Origin: Morinoia aosen | Taxonomy: Eukaryota > Arthropoda > Malacostraca > Amphipoda > Talitridae | NCBI GenBank assembly: GCA_030386875.1 | Contig: CM059578.1 | Span: 27,105,286-27,169,285, forward strand | DNA length: 64,000 bases | Direction: 5' to 3' | Part shown: in pieces, positions 12,542-24,300 of the stretch | Position numbering within the stretch: position 1 is the stretch's first letter | Layout: each line of letters starts with the position of its first letter | Made by a program: the position numbers and the translations under genes | Notes under the pieces: generated by a model | What the model was told of the DNA's origin: nothing | The model's input: the letters and a program-made list of their open reading frames with translations, nothing else | The model's database searches: none

Positions 12542-12775
12542 CAAAGTTTACTAGCCAGCAATTTACATGCAGAATAATTATGTCCAATTCCAGTTTCGTC
12601 ATAGATTTCTTGATTTGTTCGTCCACTGAAGGACTGCGCGATCCTTGGAAGTACACCAAAGTTTACTAACCAGTAATTTATTATATGTATAATTATGTAA
12701 AGTTACTGTTTCGTCTTTCATGGCTTGTTTCGTTAGGTCAACTGAAGGATTGCAATTCTTGAAAGTACCTGAAAC
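12542..12775. repeat. Tandem duplication, about 115-bp unit
   Basis: CAAAGTTTACTAGCCAGCAATTT at 12,542 recurs as CAAAGTTTACTAACCAGTAATTT at 12,657. Both are followed by AATTATGT, TTTCGTC and CTGAAGGA.TGC in order. Confidence 0.75.
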
Positions 12776-13188
12776 ATCACGCGCGCAACAGTTATCTTAA
12801 AGCTCTTAGATCATGGAGTAGTGGTGGGCATACCGGTGAGACGCACAGGACTGCAGTTAAGGCGTGATGTAGCGGGTACAGGAGAAAACCTCAATTAGAT
12901 TGAGTAGGCACTTCGTTTACCCTCAAGCGATGCTGTAGCCTGTCACTTATAATCATGCATTGTTTGGGTTGCCTGCACTTCAGAGGCTGTAAGGTGGTTG
13001 AATGGAGAGATAACTTAGCGTGGAGTTCCATTCCTTGTGCTAACTAAACGATAAGTGTATGCGAGATGTGGGTAGACACAAGATGTGTGCCACACGTCTC
13101 AAACCCCACAGGACTATTCGGTCCTCTTTCAAAAATCGCCGCCATATATTGTATTTCTTGTCAAATTTGTTCCTTATGTCTTATTTGG

Positions 13189-13372
13189 AGGGCAAATATA
13201 CAGTGTCCTAACCCACTTTCAAGCAGAGTGGCCTAGTTCCTACATCAGTTCCTAGTTAGTAACTTGGCTAGGAAAAGCCTGTTTGGCCACCCTGCGATGA
13301 ACACCACGCCTCTAACTTGAGTGTCTTAAAATCCTATGTTTTGTGGGTTAGGACACTCTGCATATTTGCCCT
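13189..13372. repeat. Short inverted-repeat element
   Basis: AGGGCAAATATACAGTGTCC at 13,189 is mirrored by the complement ending GCATATTTGCCCT at 13,372. The arms are about 30 bp around a 125-bp non-coding centre. No convincing target duplication was found. It may be a MITE remnant. Confidence 0.6.
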
Positions 13373-14112
13373 ACATTTGATGTTTACTGTTGAGTGGCAG
13401 TTTCTTCCTCATCCTGGTATCACCGTATGTCAAGACCAGTTTAGTGATTTTAGTTGTAACTACGTCAACATTAGTACAAAAATGCAGGCGTTAAAGGGTT
13501 AAGCATGTTGTCTGAGAAGCCTCTCAATCTGTAAGTAGATTACGATAGAGGTTCTTAAATCCTCACCATAAAATCTCCTCCCCAAGTGTTGTGGAGCCCG
13601 GGTGCCTCATTCAACAGTTGTGCTTGAAAAACTTTCCATAACTTTTATTTTGTTTCATAAACTACGACCGCGCAAATTACTCAGAAATCCGACCAATGAA
13701 TACAAGGATAAACAATTCTGTGTGTAAGGCTACAGCATCAAGGGAATGCGCACTCCCTGGGGTTCCAAGCTCCATTTCAAACTAAAGCGGGATCTTGACA
13801 TTTTTAGCCCATAGTGACACTACGCTTACGATGACGGACACAAGGCCTAAATTACGACGGACACAAGCACTTGTTTTTCGCTCATACACCTCCATTGAGG
13901 CAAAAAACCCCTGAATAAACAAAAATTATGAATGTGTTTTATGTTAGCAACTCTACGTGAACCTGTAAAATTCTTGCATGAATTATATGTGGAACAATGA
14001 AAGACCTTAGCTGACATCTGCGTAAGAAGATATGCGCGATTTTTCAGTCCAGCCTCTTGGTCAACCGAAAAGAACCAACGGTCACTAGGAGAGTGATAGC
14101 CAACCTCTTCAT

Positions 14113-14440
14113 TGCAGATTCTAATAATTTTATTTATATTAGTTTAACGCCTGAGCTTTTTCCCTCTCCATATATCCTGGGAGAGTGAAGCCGATCTCTC
14201 CTGTGCAGATTCTGATAATCTTTTTTTTCAATAATTTTACGCTTGAGCTTTTACCCTCTCCATATATCCTGGGAGAGTGAAGCCGGTCTCTCCTGTGCAG
14301 ATTCTGATGATCTTTTATTTTCAATAATTTTACGCTTGAGCTTTTACCCTCTCCATATATCCTGGGAGAGTGAAGCCGGTCTCTCCTGTGCAGATTCTGA
14401 TGATCTTTTATTTTCAATAATTTTACGCTTGAACTTTTTC
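14113..14440. repeat. Tandem array, about 3.5 x 92-93 bp
   Basis: CATATATCCTGGGAGAGTGA recurs at 14,169, 14,261 and 14,354, with conserved TCTCTCCTGTGCAGATTCTGAT and TTTACGCTTGA words between. The ORFs on both strands are periodic artefacts. Confidence 0.92.
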
Positions 14441-15390
14441 CTTCGCGATGTTTTCATCAGGGCTTTGTGCATGGCACTTTGGTAGGTTGGGTTTGCCTGC
14501 TATTTTATTTTATATTTTTTTCTGTGGGCAATGCATGTCGAATGCAAGTCAAAAGCATGCCGTTACCTGCTGGGATTTCCGGAAGTAACGGCTGCTTAGG
14601 GATGCAGGACTAGAATATTTTTAAACAGTTTTCAAAAATCTATTCCCAATGTGTGTGGATAAACTACAGTACATAACAAACTCATAGCAAGTTGAGATGA
14701 AATATTTGGCTTTCTTCAAGTTTAATTCCTGATTCAAAATTTGAAAAAAGTGGTTTAAACATATATTTTTTATGTCACTCATCTAATGCACGCCGGCATG
14801 GAAAAGGACGAATTTTTCCACAATCCCTGATCAGGCGTTGCTGGTTGCATTGTATCAGCTTAATAACTGTTACGAAAAATTATTTTTACCATTAATTAGG
14901 GGGTTATTATATCTAGGCCTCAACTCTTTGCTGCACCAATTAAAATTGGGAACGAAAAACTTTTCCTCTGAAAAGTGCACTAATATGTAGCTTGAAACAT
15001 AGAGCCAAGTACTTCCATTAATAAGTGAGATTTCTGTTAACAAAAGGGATAATCGCATCACACAAAAATGACAAGAAGGTATACAGTATTTTGCAAGTTT
15101 TTTGTAATTTAGTTTGTTCTATATCTAGCACTTGGTGCCAAAAAGAGTCAAGATCAACTCCTGTTTGCTGGGCGCAGCTGTAGAACCGGTCGTCCTCTTG
15201 GTTCCCCTCCACTGTTCTCTGTTCAATCCCATGCTGAAAAACAGTAACGTTCCTGTTTCCGTGAACCATTTTAAAATCCTTGCAGTCACCCCTCACATGA
15301 ATGATTTTCGCACCCTTCATCGTTAAGCTCAGAACCCTCTAAATTATACTCAAAAGTACTTTTCAACTCCTGTTCTTACAGAGTGTCGGA
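14441..15390. other. Region upstream of ALKBH7; unassigned antisense ORF 15,018-15,320
   Basis: Presumably holds the ALKBH7 promoter and 5' UTR. A 100-codon minus-strand ORF (15,320-15,018) contains a soluble-looking stretch (residues 1-78, rich in D, E, K and Q) followed by a hydrophobic end. I do not recognise it, and the plus strand is open in one frame over the same interval, so it may be chance. It starts 70 bp from the ALKBH7 start in divergent orientation. Confidence 0.3.
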
Positions 15391-18300
15391 ATGCTGCGGC
15401 GATGTCTCGCCCAACTACAACGTTGGGATATTCTAGTTAAATACCCTCCAGCAGCCGCTTCAAGCTGTCATGACATCTCCTTGTTCAATAAATGCAACAG
15501 GTATTTTCATAAGTCATTCACTCAAGCTCATCACACGAGACTTGAGATCCCCTTAAGTAATTCAGATTCTTCCTGTGTAAATTACCCAGCAAGCAAGGCG
15601 TTCATTAGTCGAGCATATTGCCATCATGCCGAAAAAGAAAATTCAACTCCCAGTGCAACAACTTCCTCAAAGAAATATGATGCCTCGTCTGATGCGGGAG
15701 GCTATGCATCACCCGCAGAAATGACATCAAGTCACACGAACTTCACCTTCACCGCCACCTGTACCCAAGAAACCAAAGAAGAAATTTTGTCCAGTTTTTC
15801 CTTGCATGTGGACTTCGTAACGCCGGCAGAAGAAGCGCAGCTCATCAAAGAGGCGGACCGACACTTGCAGCGCCTGAGGTACCAGTTCAGCCACTGGGAC
15901 GACGTGAGTCTTTTGCATTTTTTGGCCTTTAAAACGTTGCTCGCGATATGACTCATCGATGGGTCGTGGCAGTCGAGTGGCGCAGCCAGCCAAAAATTTT
16001 GGTAGGGGGAAGCCAGGATCTCGGGCAAATAATTTCGGGCGTGCTTAGAGCACCTCGCTCCTGTGCATTTCTTGCATTGATTTGCGGCAGGACTTTCAAC
16101 ACGTTACTTGCGGTATGACCGATCGATGCGTCGTGCTTAAGTTCTTCTAGCTACGAAACGACACAACGATGGGTCATTTGAAAATTTTTAACAATCTCTT
16201 AAAATTTGTGGTATTTAAAGGACCCAGTTAATGTTTGGTATTTATGAAATTTCTGAGAACTTTCGACTTTAAAATGTGATGTTGATGTTCATTTATTGAT
16301 AGGAAATTTAATTAAGAGTAAGGGGGATGGTTTTTGTGCTTATGTTAGAAACTTGGCAGTCTCTAGGTCAGATACCTGAGGTTCACAAAGTTACGTACAC
16401 TGTGACTAACCTTGTTCAAAAACAAAGACTTGTGTGTCTCACACGTCTTAGCTGCCCATCACAGGAATAGTTACGGTAGAAGCCGAGATGGAATGAGTTT
16501 TAACATTCGGTAAGCTTCAACCTTCGTTATTTTCTTTTCTTTTGAGACCCCCAGCATGTCAGAAAACGACGTTGCTGTGTCCAGCATTGCGTCCTTTCAC
16601 TTCTGCATTCATTTTCTCCACACTTGAGTGCTCCTGCAGTTGTCGACACACTTCTTATGTAACTGCGGTAGTTGAAATCAATGTTACCACATTGACTCCG
16701 ATGGCTTATACTGAAGTTCAGTAGTCAACTTAAATTCAAGAAAGAAAGAAAAGAAAAACATTTTATTTCCAATGAAGGACAAACATGAAATGTCGATACA
16801 TTGGTTTTTAAAACACCTTAACATTAACATCCTTAACTGATTATATCACATTGGTATCGTAATACCCGTGTAGAATGTTGCAACAAAATGATTGACAGAA
16901 AAGCACAACAAAATGAATGAGTTCCTTTCCTTGCCTAATCTGATTTTGAACTTACAGAACACAGTTTCCTTATCTACAAGAGACAACGAGAATTTCAATT
17001 AGAGTTGTTAAGAATTCCCTGAAGACACAGCGGTAGCTGGGTCCATTAAATGCCATTAATACAGGATTGTTAAAACTTCTTCAAATGATCCCCCGGTGAG
17101 TCGTATTGCAGTCAACGTGTTGATTTATTTTGAAGCGTTCATGGTTCATCAGTCTGGTTGATATTTTATTAGTGATGTACCGATACCATTTTTTTGGCCG
17201 ATACCGATACCCATATTTTTTGCCGATACCGATACTCCGATACTTGAAAATACCGATACTTTGACCGATACTACTACCGATACCGATACTTTTACAATCA
17301 TCTAACCTAATAATACGTATTTCGTTGTATGTTTGTTTAGGTAGTTGTTTGGTGTCCGCTTCTTAAGAAACATAAGATGACTGAGTTTGCGGTATCATGG
17401 ATACCGAATTCCTCAGTGTAAGTAACATTGAAAGATCGTCTGTACATGCATTGATATGTTTGAAATTTTATCAGGATAGGTTAGTAGTATTGGATAGGTT
17501 GTTGTGATCGCCGTAATTTGCCCATTTTTCCTAACCATGTCGCTTTTGTGCAGCTTTCAGGCCATATTGAATAATTAAAAGACATTGAATTAAATATGGT
17601 AATTTTGAGAAGAGCTGTGCCCGAAGTAATCGTTTTTGAGTAATGGTGATTTGTCACTGGAAGGGAACTCTGAGCCAAGAGAGCTTTGTGTGTTCTTGTA
17701 CATATGTGCTCGGCATTAACATTTTAAACCTACCCGACTTTCCGTTCTACGTATTGACAACAGCTAGTGGACAACGCATTAGTGGTGTAGGGCCTACAAG
17801 AACCGCAGTTGCTACCATGTAATGACGATCACTAGGCCTTCGCGTCGCGAACGTGCTCTGTGGCAGTGCGAGTTACGACATAGAATTAGGATAGCATAGG
17901 TTAGATAATGTTGACGGAATTTTTCCATGGGTCCATCTAGCTTAACGATGACACTGTCCTTGGCATTTCCATGGGTCATGCTGCTACCTAATAATACCCT
18001 TGTCCTTGGTTTATTTGTTTGGTGTCTGTTTCTTTCATTTCTGTCACGCTCATAAGGATAGTTGTAATGACCGTATCTGTGATACGAGTTTCACCAGTGC
18101 GCAAAAACAAGAATATTTTTCATCACGGGTCGGGTACTGTTAGGATGAATATACTGTTTTGTTTGTCATCTACATCTTGAAAATTCATTCATGAAAGGTA
18201 TTGAATCCCACCTTTGGCGGGCCGTGCACATTTGTATTAAAATAAAACCATTATAAGCCCTACATGGGGGTTATAATAAAATTATTTGCTAATATAGCTA

Positions 18301-21300
18301 ATAATATAAAAATATTTACAATAAAGTTTCCGATTATGATAAATAAAATGCTCTTGCTATGTTAACTATATTGTCGAGAAAAATAACAAAATGAAATCCA
18401 TTAAATAGATATGTGTTTCTAATCGTATTGCAACGTAATGTAGACAAGCTATAATAGCAACAAGCTATAATTTGTAGACAAGCTATAATTGGTCCAAAAG
18501 TGGACCAAAACAATAATTTCTCCAAATACGGGTTGTCATTTTCGTGTTATTCACACCAAATACGAGTTCATACTTTGGCGAAAAAAAATAGTAAAATTCG
18601 ATAAGCCCCGAAACCGAAAATATCCGCAAACACGCAACCATCTATAAGATGAGGAATTTAAAAACGAAAATTTCAAGGAACTTGATCATATATATATTAG
18701 GAATACGTTTCGGAGTCCAGATCCATCATCAGTTCGTAAATGTACAAATCATTATGTCTGAAATAGAAGAAAAAACAAAATGTTGGATACAGTCATTAAA
18801 GAAAATCAAGAAAATAAAAATAAAATTAAAACATGTCCCAGAAAAACTAAAATCGACAAGACTATTATTTAGTTACAATTTGTAATGGGTAGGAACTATC
18901 AGAATTGTTGAGGCCCGGTTTTCGTTTAAAAATATGTAACGATTCTAAAATTCTGAGTTCACATGCAGTTGAAGCCGAATATAAGATTTTGAAGTCCTCA
19001 GAGAATATTGGTTCGTTGTATTTTACTGCGTGATTACGTACTGCGGAGTGCGAAGAGTAAGCTAATTAGTTCCCCGCGCGGAAGCTTCGACCCCGATGTT
19101 CGCCCATTCTGTTATAAAAATATCGGGACGTCATGCCGACGTACGATGATGTGCACTGCACACAACTGTACAACTGTTAAGAATAAATCAGAGAGGCCCG
19201 CATCTCCATCGGAAGCGTATCCTTGTACCGGAAAAAAGAAGCAACCTTAAAATTATACAATAACAAGACAAGGATACGCTTTTGAAAGAGAAGTGAGCCT
19301 TCTGATTTATTCTAACAGTTGTACAGTGCTATGCAGTGCACATCATCGTACGTCGGCATGACGGCACAAAATTTTTATATCAGAATAGCCGAACATCGGA
19401 GTTGAAGCTTCCGCACGGGGAACCAATTCGCACAATTCGTACGTAATCACGCAGTAAAATGCAACGTACCGATATCCTCTGTGGACTTCAAAATCTTAGA
19501 TTCGGCTTAAACTACATGTGACCTCGGAATTTTAGAGTCGCTACATATTTTTAAACGAAAACCGGCCCTCAACAATTCTGACAGTTCCTACCCATCGCAA
19601 ATTGTAAGTAGATCTTGTCGATTTTATTTTCTCTGGGACGTGTTTTGATTTATGTTTTGTTTTCGTGATTTCCTTTAATGACTGTACCCAACATTTACTT
19701 TTATTGTAGTCATAACGAATTTTACTTTTACGAACTGATGATGGAGCTGGACTCCGAAACGTATTCCTAGTAAATATGATTAAGTTCCTTGGAATTTTCC
19801 TCGTTTTTAAATTCCTCATCAAGTTGAGATTAAAGCAAACAACTGACCCGTTCAGATGTATTCAACTATAAGATTGTTGGTAGATTTTTCAAACATCTTA
19901 ACATTGAAGAATAATACATGATTCGTTATGAACGGCGATATACTTGCTAAATTAAAATAAATTCTTAGCTTCGGAATATTTGACGATTTACAAGCTAAAT
20001 TAAAATAGAATTTTCAGCTACTTCTCTACAAAATTCACAAAAACTTTCAAATGCACCTTCAACTTTATTAAATTGGTTTGGTTTTTGTTAGCCAGTCACA
20101 TACTTTAAGAAATGGATATTAGGTCAAACTAAATAGGTTTTAGTCGTAAAAGTATAATAATTTTATGTCGCTACAGGGTTTAGCTATTCATGCTACATAG
20201 CTTTCAGTTATGACCGTGACTCATCGGGAATTCAAAGTAGTGAATTCAGTTAGCGGGCCTGATCAAGTGCTACAATTCAACTGTCAGCTAACTAATTTAC
20301 TAGGTATGAATAGGCTCTTTATTTGATTACAAGTACGCACAGCCCGTCAAAAATGACGGGATTCACTAACTTTCTTTAAAAAATTTTCCAGATGTGGTGC
20401 CTAACGAATGTATCCATCCTAACAGCACCCGTAATGAAAAATATTCTTGTACTTGCGCGCTGGTGAAACTCGTATCACAGATACGGTCACTATAACTCTC
20501 CTTATGAGCGTGATATAAAAAATGGAAGAAGCAGACTCCAAATAAACCAAGGGTATTATTAGATAGTAGCAGGACCCGTGGAAATTCATGGAAAATGGCA
20601 TCGTTAAGCTAGGTGGACCCGAGAAAAAATTCTGTCAGTATTACCTAACCTGTGCTAACCTAGCCTACCCTAATCTAAGCTAACCTAACCTATCCTAACA
20701 AAACCTATCCTGATAAAATGTCAAATATTTAAATGCATGGAAACGCCATCTTTCAATGTTACACTTAGGAATTCGGTATCCATGATACCGCAAACTCACA
20801 CAACCTATATTTATTAACAAGCGGACAACAGATCGTAAATAAACACACAACGGGTATTACTAGGTTACATACTTTTACTTTCATGATTTATGACCTTAAT
20901 TTGAATGATAAAATACGTATTATTGAAAAGTATCGGTGAAGTATCGGCCGGATTTTGCCGATACCGATACCACTAAAAATGGCCGATACTGCCGATACCG
21001 ATACCGATACATCGGTACATCACTATATTTTATACGCAGTAATTTATTTTTGACATGCCGAAGGTAGACTTTGAGGTTGAACAAGAACATATTACATAGG
21101 GTGGTCTTATATTAACGCGAGGTATATCACTGTTTATGACTTAACAATATGCCACTCATGGGAAAAATATGTGTGGAACTTAAACTACATGCATCTTTGA
21201 TTTCCCAATCCGTTGCCATTTTAATGGTGCTTTTATTTTTTGTTTTAGCCTAATACGAGATCCTCCGAAGCTGAAATATAATAGTACATACGTTTTTGGA

Positions 21301-24300
21301 CGTACGGTTTTCCTCAAATTGAGTTTACGTTTCTAACCTCACCCAACCTGCATTCACACACAGTCACAGTTTTATCTTATTTTGTATGCTTGGTAGTGTT
21401 GTATACCATGTGTCCACTTTTATGATCGTCTCATAGAAGACACAATATAACACAATACCGAGTCCTGCTACTGCGTGTGGGTGGGTACCTCGTTTCACGA
21501 GGTCAGACTTGCCAATCTCACGCGGAGGTGAAATGAGCTCCAACTACTCAGCACCACCCTCTTTCACGTATGCTAAGCATGCATTCAACTGTATTCCTGC
21601 AGTGTTTGTTTTTCGTTCGGTGAATGGGTTTTACTACAAACTAAAGGGTTTGTTCAATTTTTGAGTAGAATTTGGGAACGATTAGTCTCAAACTGGCTTG
21701 CTGGCTAACCGAAAATTTAGACTTCTGAGAAAAATTTGGGAACGATCAGTCCGAAAACTTTTGGTCTACGAGGCTAGGATGTGTGCAATTCTGACTGTGA
21801 GGCTTAACATGTGTCCTCGTGTTTCCGTATCTACGAGAGACAACGAGAATTTCTATTAGAAGTTCATTCAAGCATTCTTTAACCAATGGAGTACTCGGGT
21901 CAGCCGTGTTGACCACTAACACTACACACAATGTCTGCGATTAGTTCATTTCATTCAGTAAAACTGTGTTTTTTTGTAGATGTTGCAATTATTGTGAGTA
22001 GACGACTTCATACGGGTGAAAGTAACACTAGAGTCCTGGGCAGACGACTTCAAACAAGGGAAAGAAAAAAAAGAAAAACAATTTATTTCCAATAAAGATG
22101 GTACAAGAAGCTCATCATTGGTTTCTAAAATATCTTACAGTAAGAGAGAGTAATACCAGTATACCGGGCAGGCGATAGAAGGCTACCGAGAGACGGAAGT
22201 ATCGCGTTGGTCACCGGGCAGCAGTGACGTGCTGGAGCGGCTACGCGCCCGTGCCTTCAGAGGCGCGCGTAGCGTGCTCGTGCACACCCACGTGCTCGAC
22301 CTGGCGCCTGAAGGGTACATCAAACCGCACGTCGACAGCGTCAGGGTGAGTCGCGTCTCCTAGTAGATGGTGCTGGATTCTTGGTAGTCACTTGACTGGT
22401 GGTGAGGGTTAGTTACCCCACATCAAACCGCACGTCGACTGCGTCAGCGTGAATCGCGTCTGCAGGTGGATGGTGCAGGATTTTTGCCAGTCACTTGACT
22501 GGTGGTGAGGGTTAGTCACCGCACGTCGACAGCGTCAGGGTACGTCGATATATAAGGATTTGTGACAGTCACTTACTGAGCGTTAGTTACCCTACATCAA
22601 ACCGATCGTCAACAACGTCAGGGGGAGTTGCGTATCCTAGTGGAAAGAAACAAAAACCAATAGTTCAGGATTTTTGCCCGTCTTTTGTAAGTTACCTATC
22701 CACGTGGATAGTTTAGGATTGTTGATCGTCACTGGACTAGTGGTGAGGGTTAGTTACCCTACACATGAATAGTGCGTTCCAAACAAACAATGAGTTAAGT
22801 ACCCACCTGGATCGTGCATGTGAAGAAAAAGGTTAATTTCCACATTGATAGAGCGTGCAAAGGATATTGCAAGTTTTCATGACTATGTATGAGAATATTG
22901 TAAACTACCACGCAGGTAGCTATGACGAAGATCATGCCACCATGTCACGCGGATACTGCTAGGGTGAACCAATTGAAATGATTCCTACGGTGCGTCAGTT
23001 AAGATTGGTCGTTCGTGGAAAAATTCTCATCTATATTGATGCGCGACACATCACGTACATCACGACACAGTAGACTCAATTATTTGATAAATTATCGACA
23101 ATTATTATTGTTTGTTCATGCTCGTTAATGTCCAACACCATGTTACTTATCGCTGGCTGATTTTTTTATTTGGCGAACTTATTTCCAACAATGTCTCTGT
23201 TCTGAAATCTCAGCAATAAGTGTGTCGCAGAGGCCGAGCGGCTAAGAACGCACCCATCACGGGAAGGTAGTAGTTCAAATCCCGGCAGTACCGCCCAGTG
23301 TTTCTCCCCGTTGGGAAATAAGAGAACCCAGCCACAATTGCCCACTCTACCCAAGTGTTCTCCCACTTGGGAAATGAGAGAACCCAGCCACAATTCCCCA
23401 CTCTACCCAGGTGTCAGAGAATGTGGGTGCCGGCTTTACCGGAGGTAACCGTCATTGCGTCCTGGTGTTTGTTATAAGGCATTTGAAAAACCTACGTAAA
23501 CGATGATATTATGTATCAGGCTTTTGATTAGAATAAAACATCCTTTACCACCAACTGACAAAGAAACGTTTGTGTGAGCAGTTCTGCGGGTCGACCATAG
23601 CAGGAATCTCGCTGGGTAGCGCAGCGGTGATGCGGCTCATGAAGCAAGACCAGCTCGACCAGAGCGTGGATGTGCTTCTGCCTTCGCGCTCCCTTTACGT
23701 GATGAGGTGGGTGGGGTGTAGAGGATTCTCACCGACAGCAATTCGTGGCACAGACGCATTTTAAGGTTCGATTATAGAGGCACTTTTCAAGGCTCAATCA
23801 GCTAATCATGAATGCACCCGAGTGCTTCTTAGATGTGTGAAGTTAGTGCTTTTTAATGACAGTTACTTATGTGATGGGCGCATTTCCACGCTCAACGGCA
23901 GCTAATGGATGATGTATGCACCCGAGTGCCTCTCGACTGCAGATCCTTGAGAGCGGGGTGCACTTACCTAACCTAATAATACCCGTTGTGTGTTTATTTA
24001 TGTATGTTTGGTGTCCGCTTCTTCAGAAACATGGGATGTCTGGGTTTGCGGTATCATGGAAACCAAATTCCTCGGTATAACATGAAAAGATGGTTTTTAC
24101 ATGCATTGATAGGTTTGAATTGTATCAGGATGTGTTCGTTTAGGATAGGTTTGGTTAGATTAGGATAGGATAGGCTAGCATAGGTTAGGTAATATTGGCG
24201 GAATATTTACACGGGTCCACCTAGGAATTTCCACGGGTCCTGCTACTACCTAACAACACCCATGGTTTGTTTGTTTTGAGTCCGCTACTTCCATTTCTCT

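Larger units (their letters stand above)
18650..19820. mobile_element. Head-to-head foldback of two 5'-truncated Penelope-like fragments
   Basis: A large imperfect palindrome centred near 19,255 inside the hAT-like element. Reading outwards from the centre, each arm encodes the C-terminal part of a Penelope-like polyprotein, then a 3' UTR, then a hammerhead-like core, ending in GAGGAATTT... at the outer edge. The truncated 5' ends face each other. Inverted and tandem arrangements of truncated copies are typical of Penelope-like elements. Confidence 0.75.
17170..21025. mobile_element. 3.86-kb hAT-like element with CCGATAC-rich ends, in ALKBH7 intron 1
   Basis: Termini are TAGTGATGTACCGATAC and its complement, flanked by the perfect 8-bp direct repeat TATTTTAT (17,162-17,169 and 21,026-21,033). 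The TIR start TAGTGATG plus an 8-bp TSD fit the hAT superfamily. Both ends carry clusters of CCGATAC, likely transposase-binding subterminal repeats. The arms are long inverted repeats (about 17,170-18,240 against 20,300-21,025) with GTATCTGTGATAC and CGGTATCATGGATACCGAATTC words and TTAGG-like runs. No transposase ORF is present, so it would need one in trans. The centre is occupied by a Penelope foldback. Confidence 0.85.

Noticed and set aside
14139-14485. ORFs on both strands with repeated peptides
   Set aside because: Both frames are periodic readings of the 92-bp array.
17200-17300. CRISPR-like or simple-satellite reading of the CCGATAC cluster
   Set aside because: The repeats are short, irregular and mirrored at the other end of the same element, which fits transposon subterminal repeats.
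23222-23293. Functional tRNA gene
   Set aside because: The A- and B-box-like words are there, but the arms do not form a clean cloverleaf and the sequence continues into a SINE body.
23166-23401. Minus-strand ORFs with GNCGWVL repeats
   Set aside because: They read the duplicated body of the SINE.
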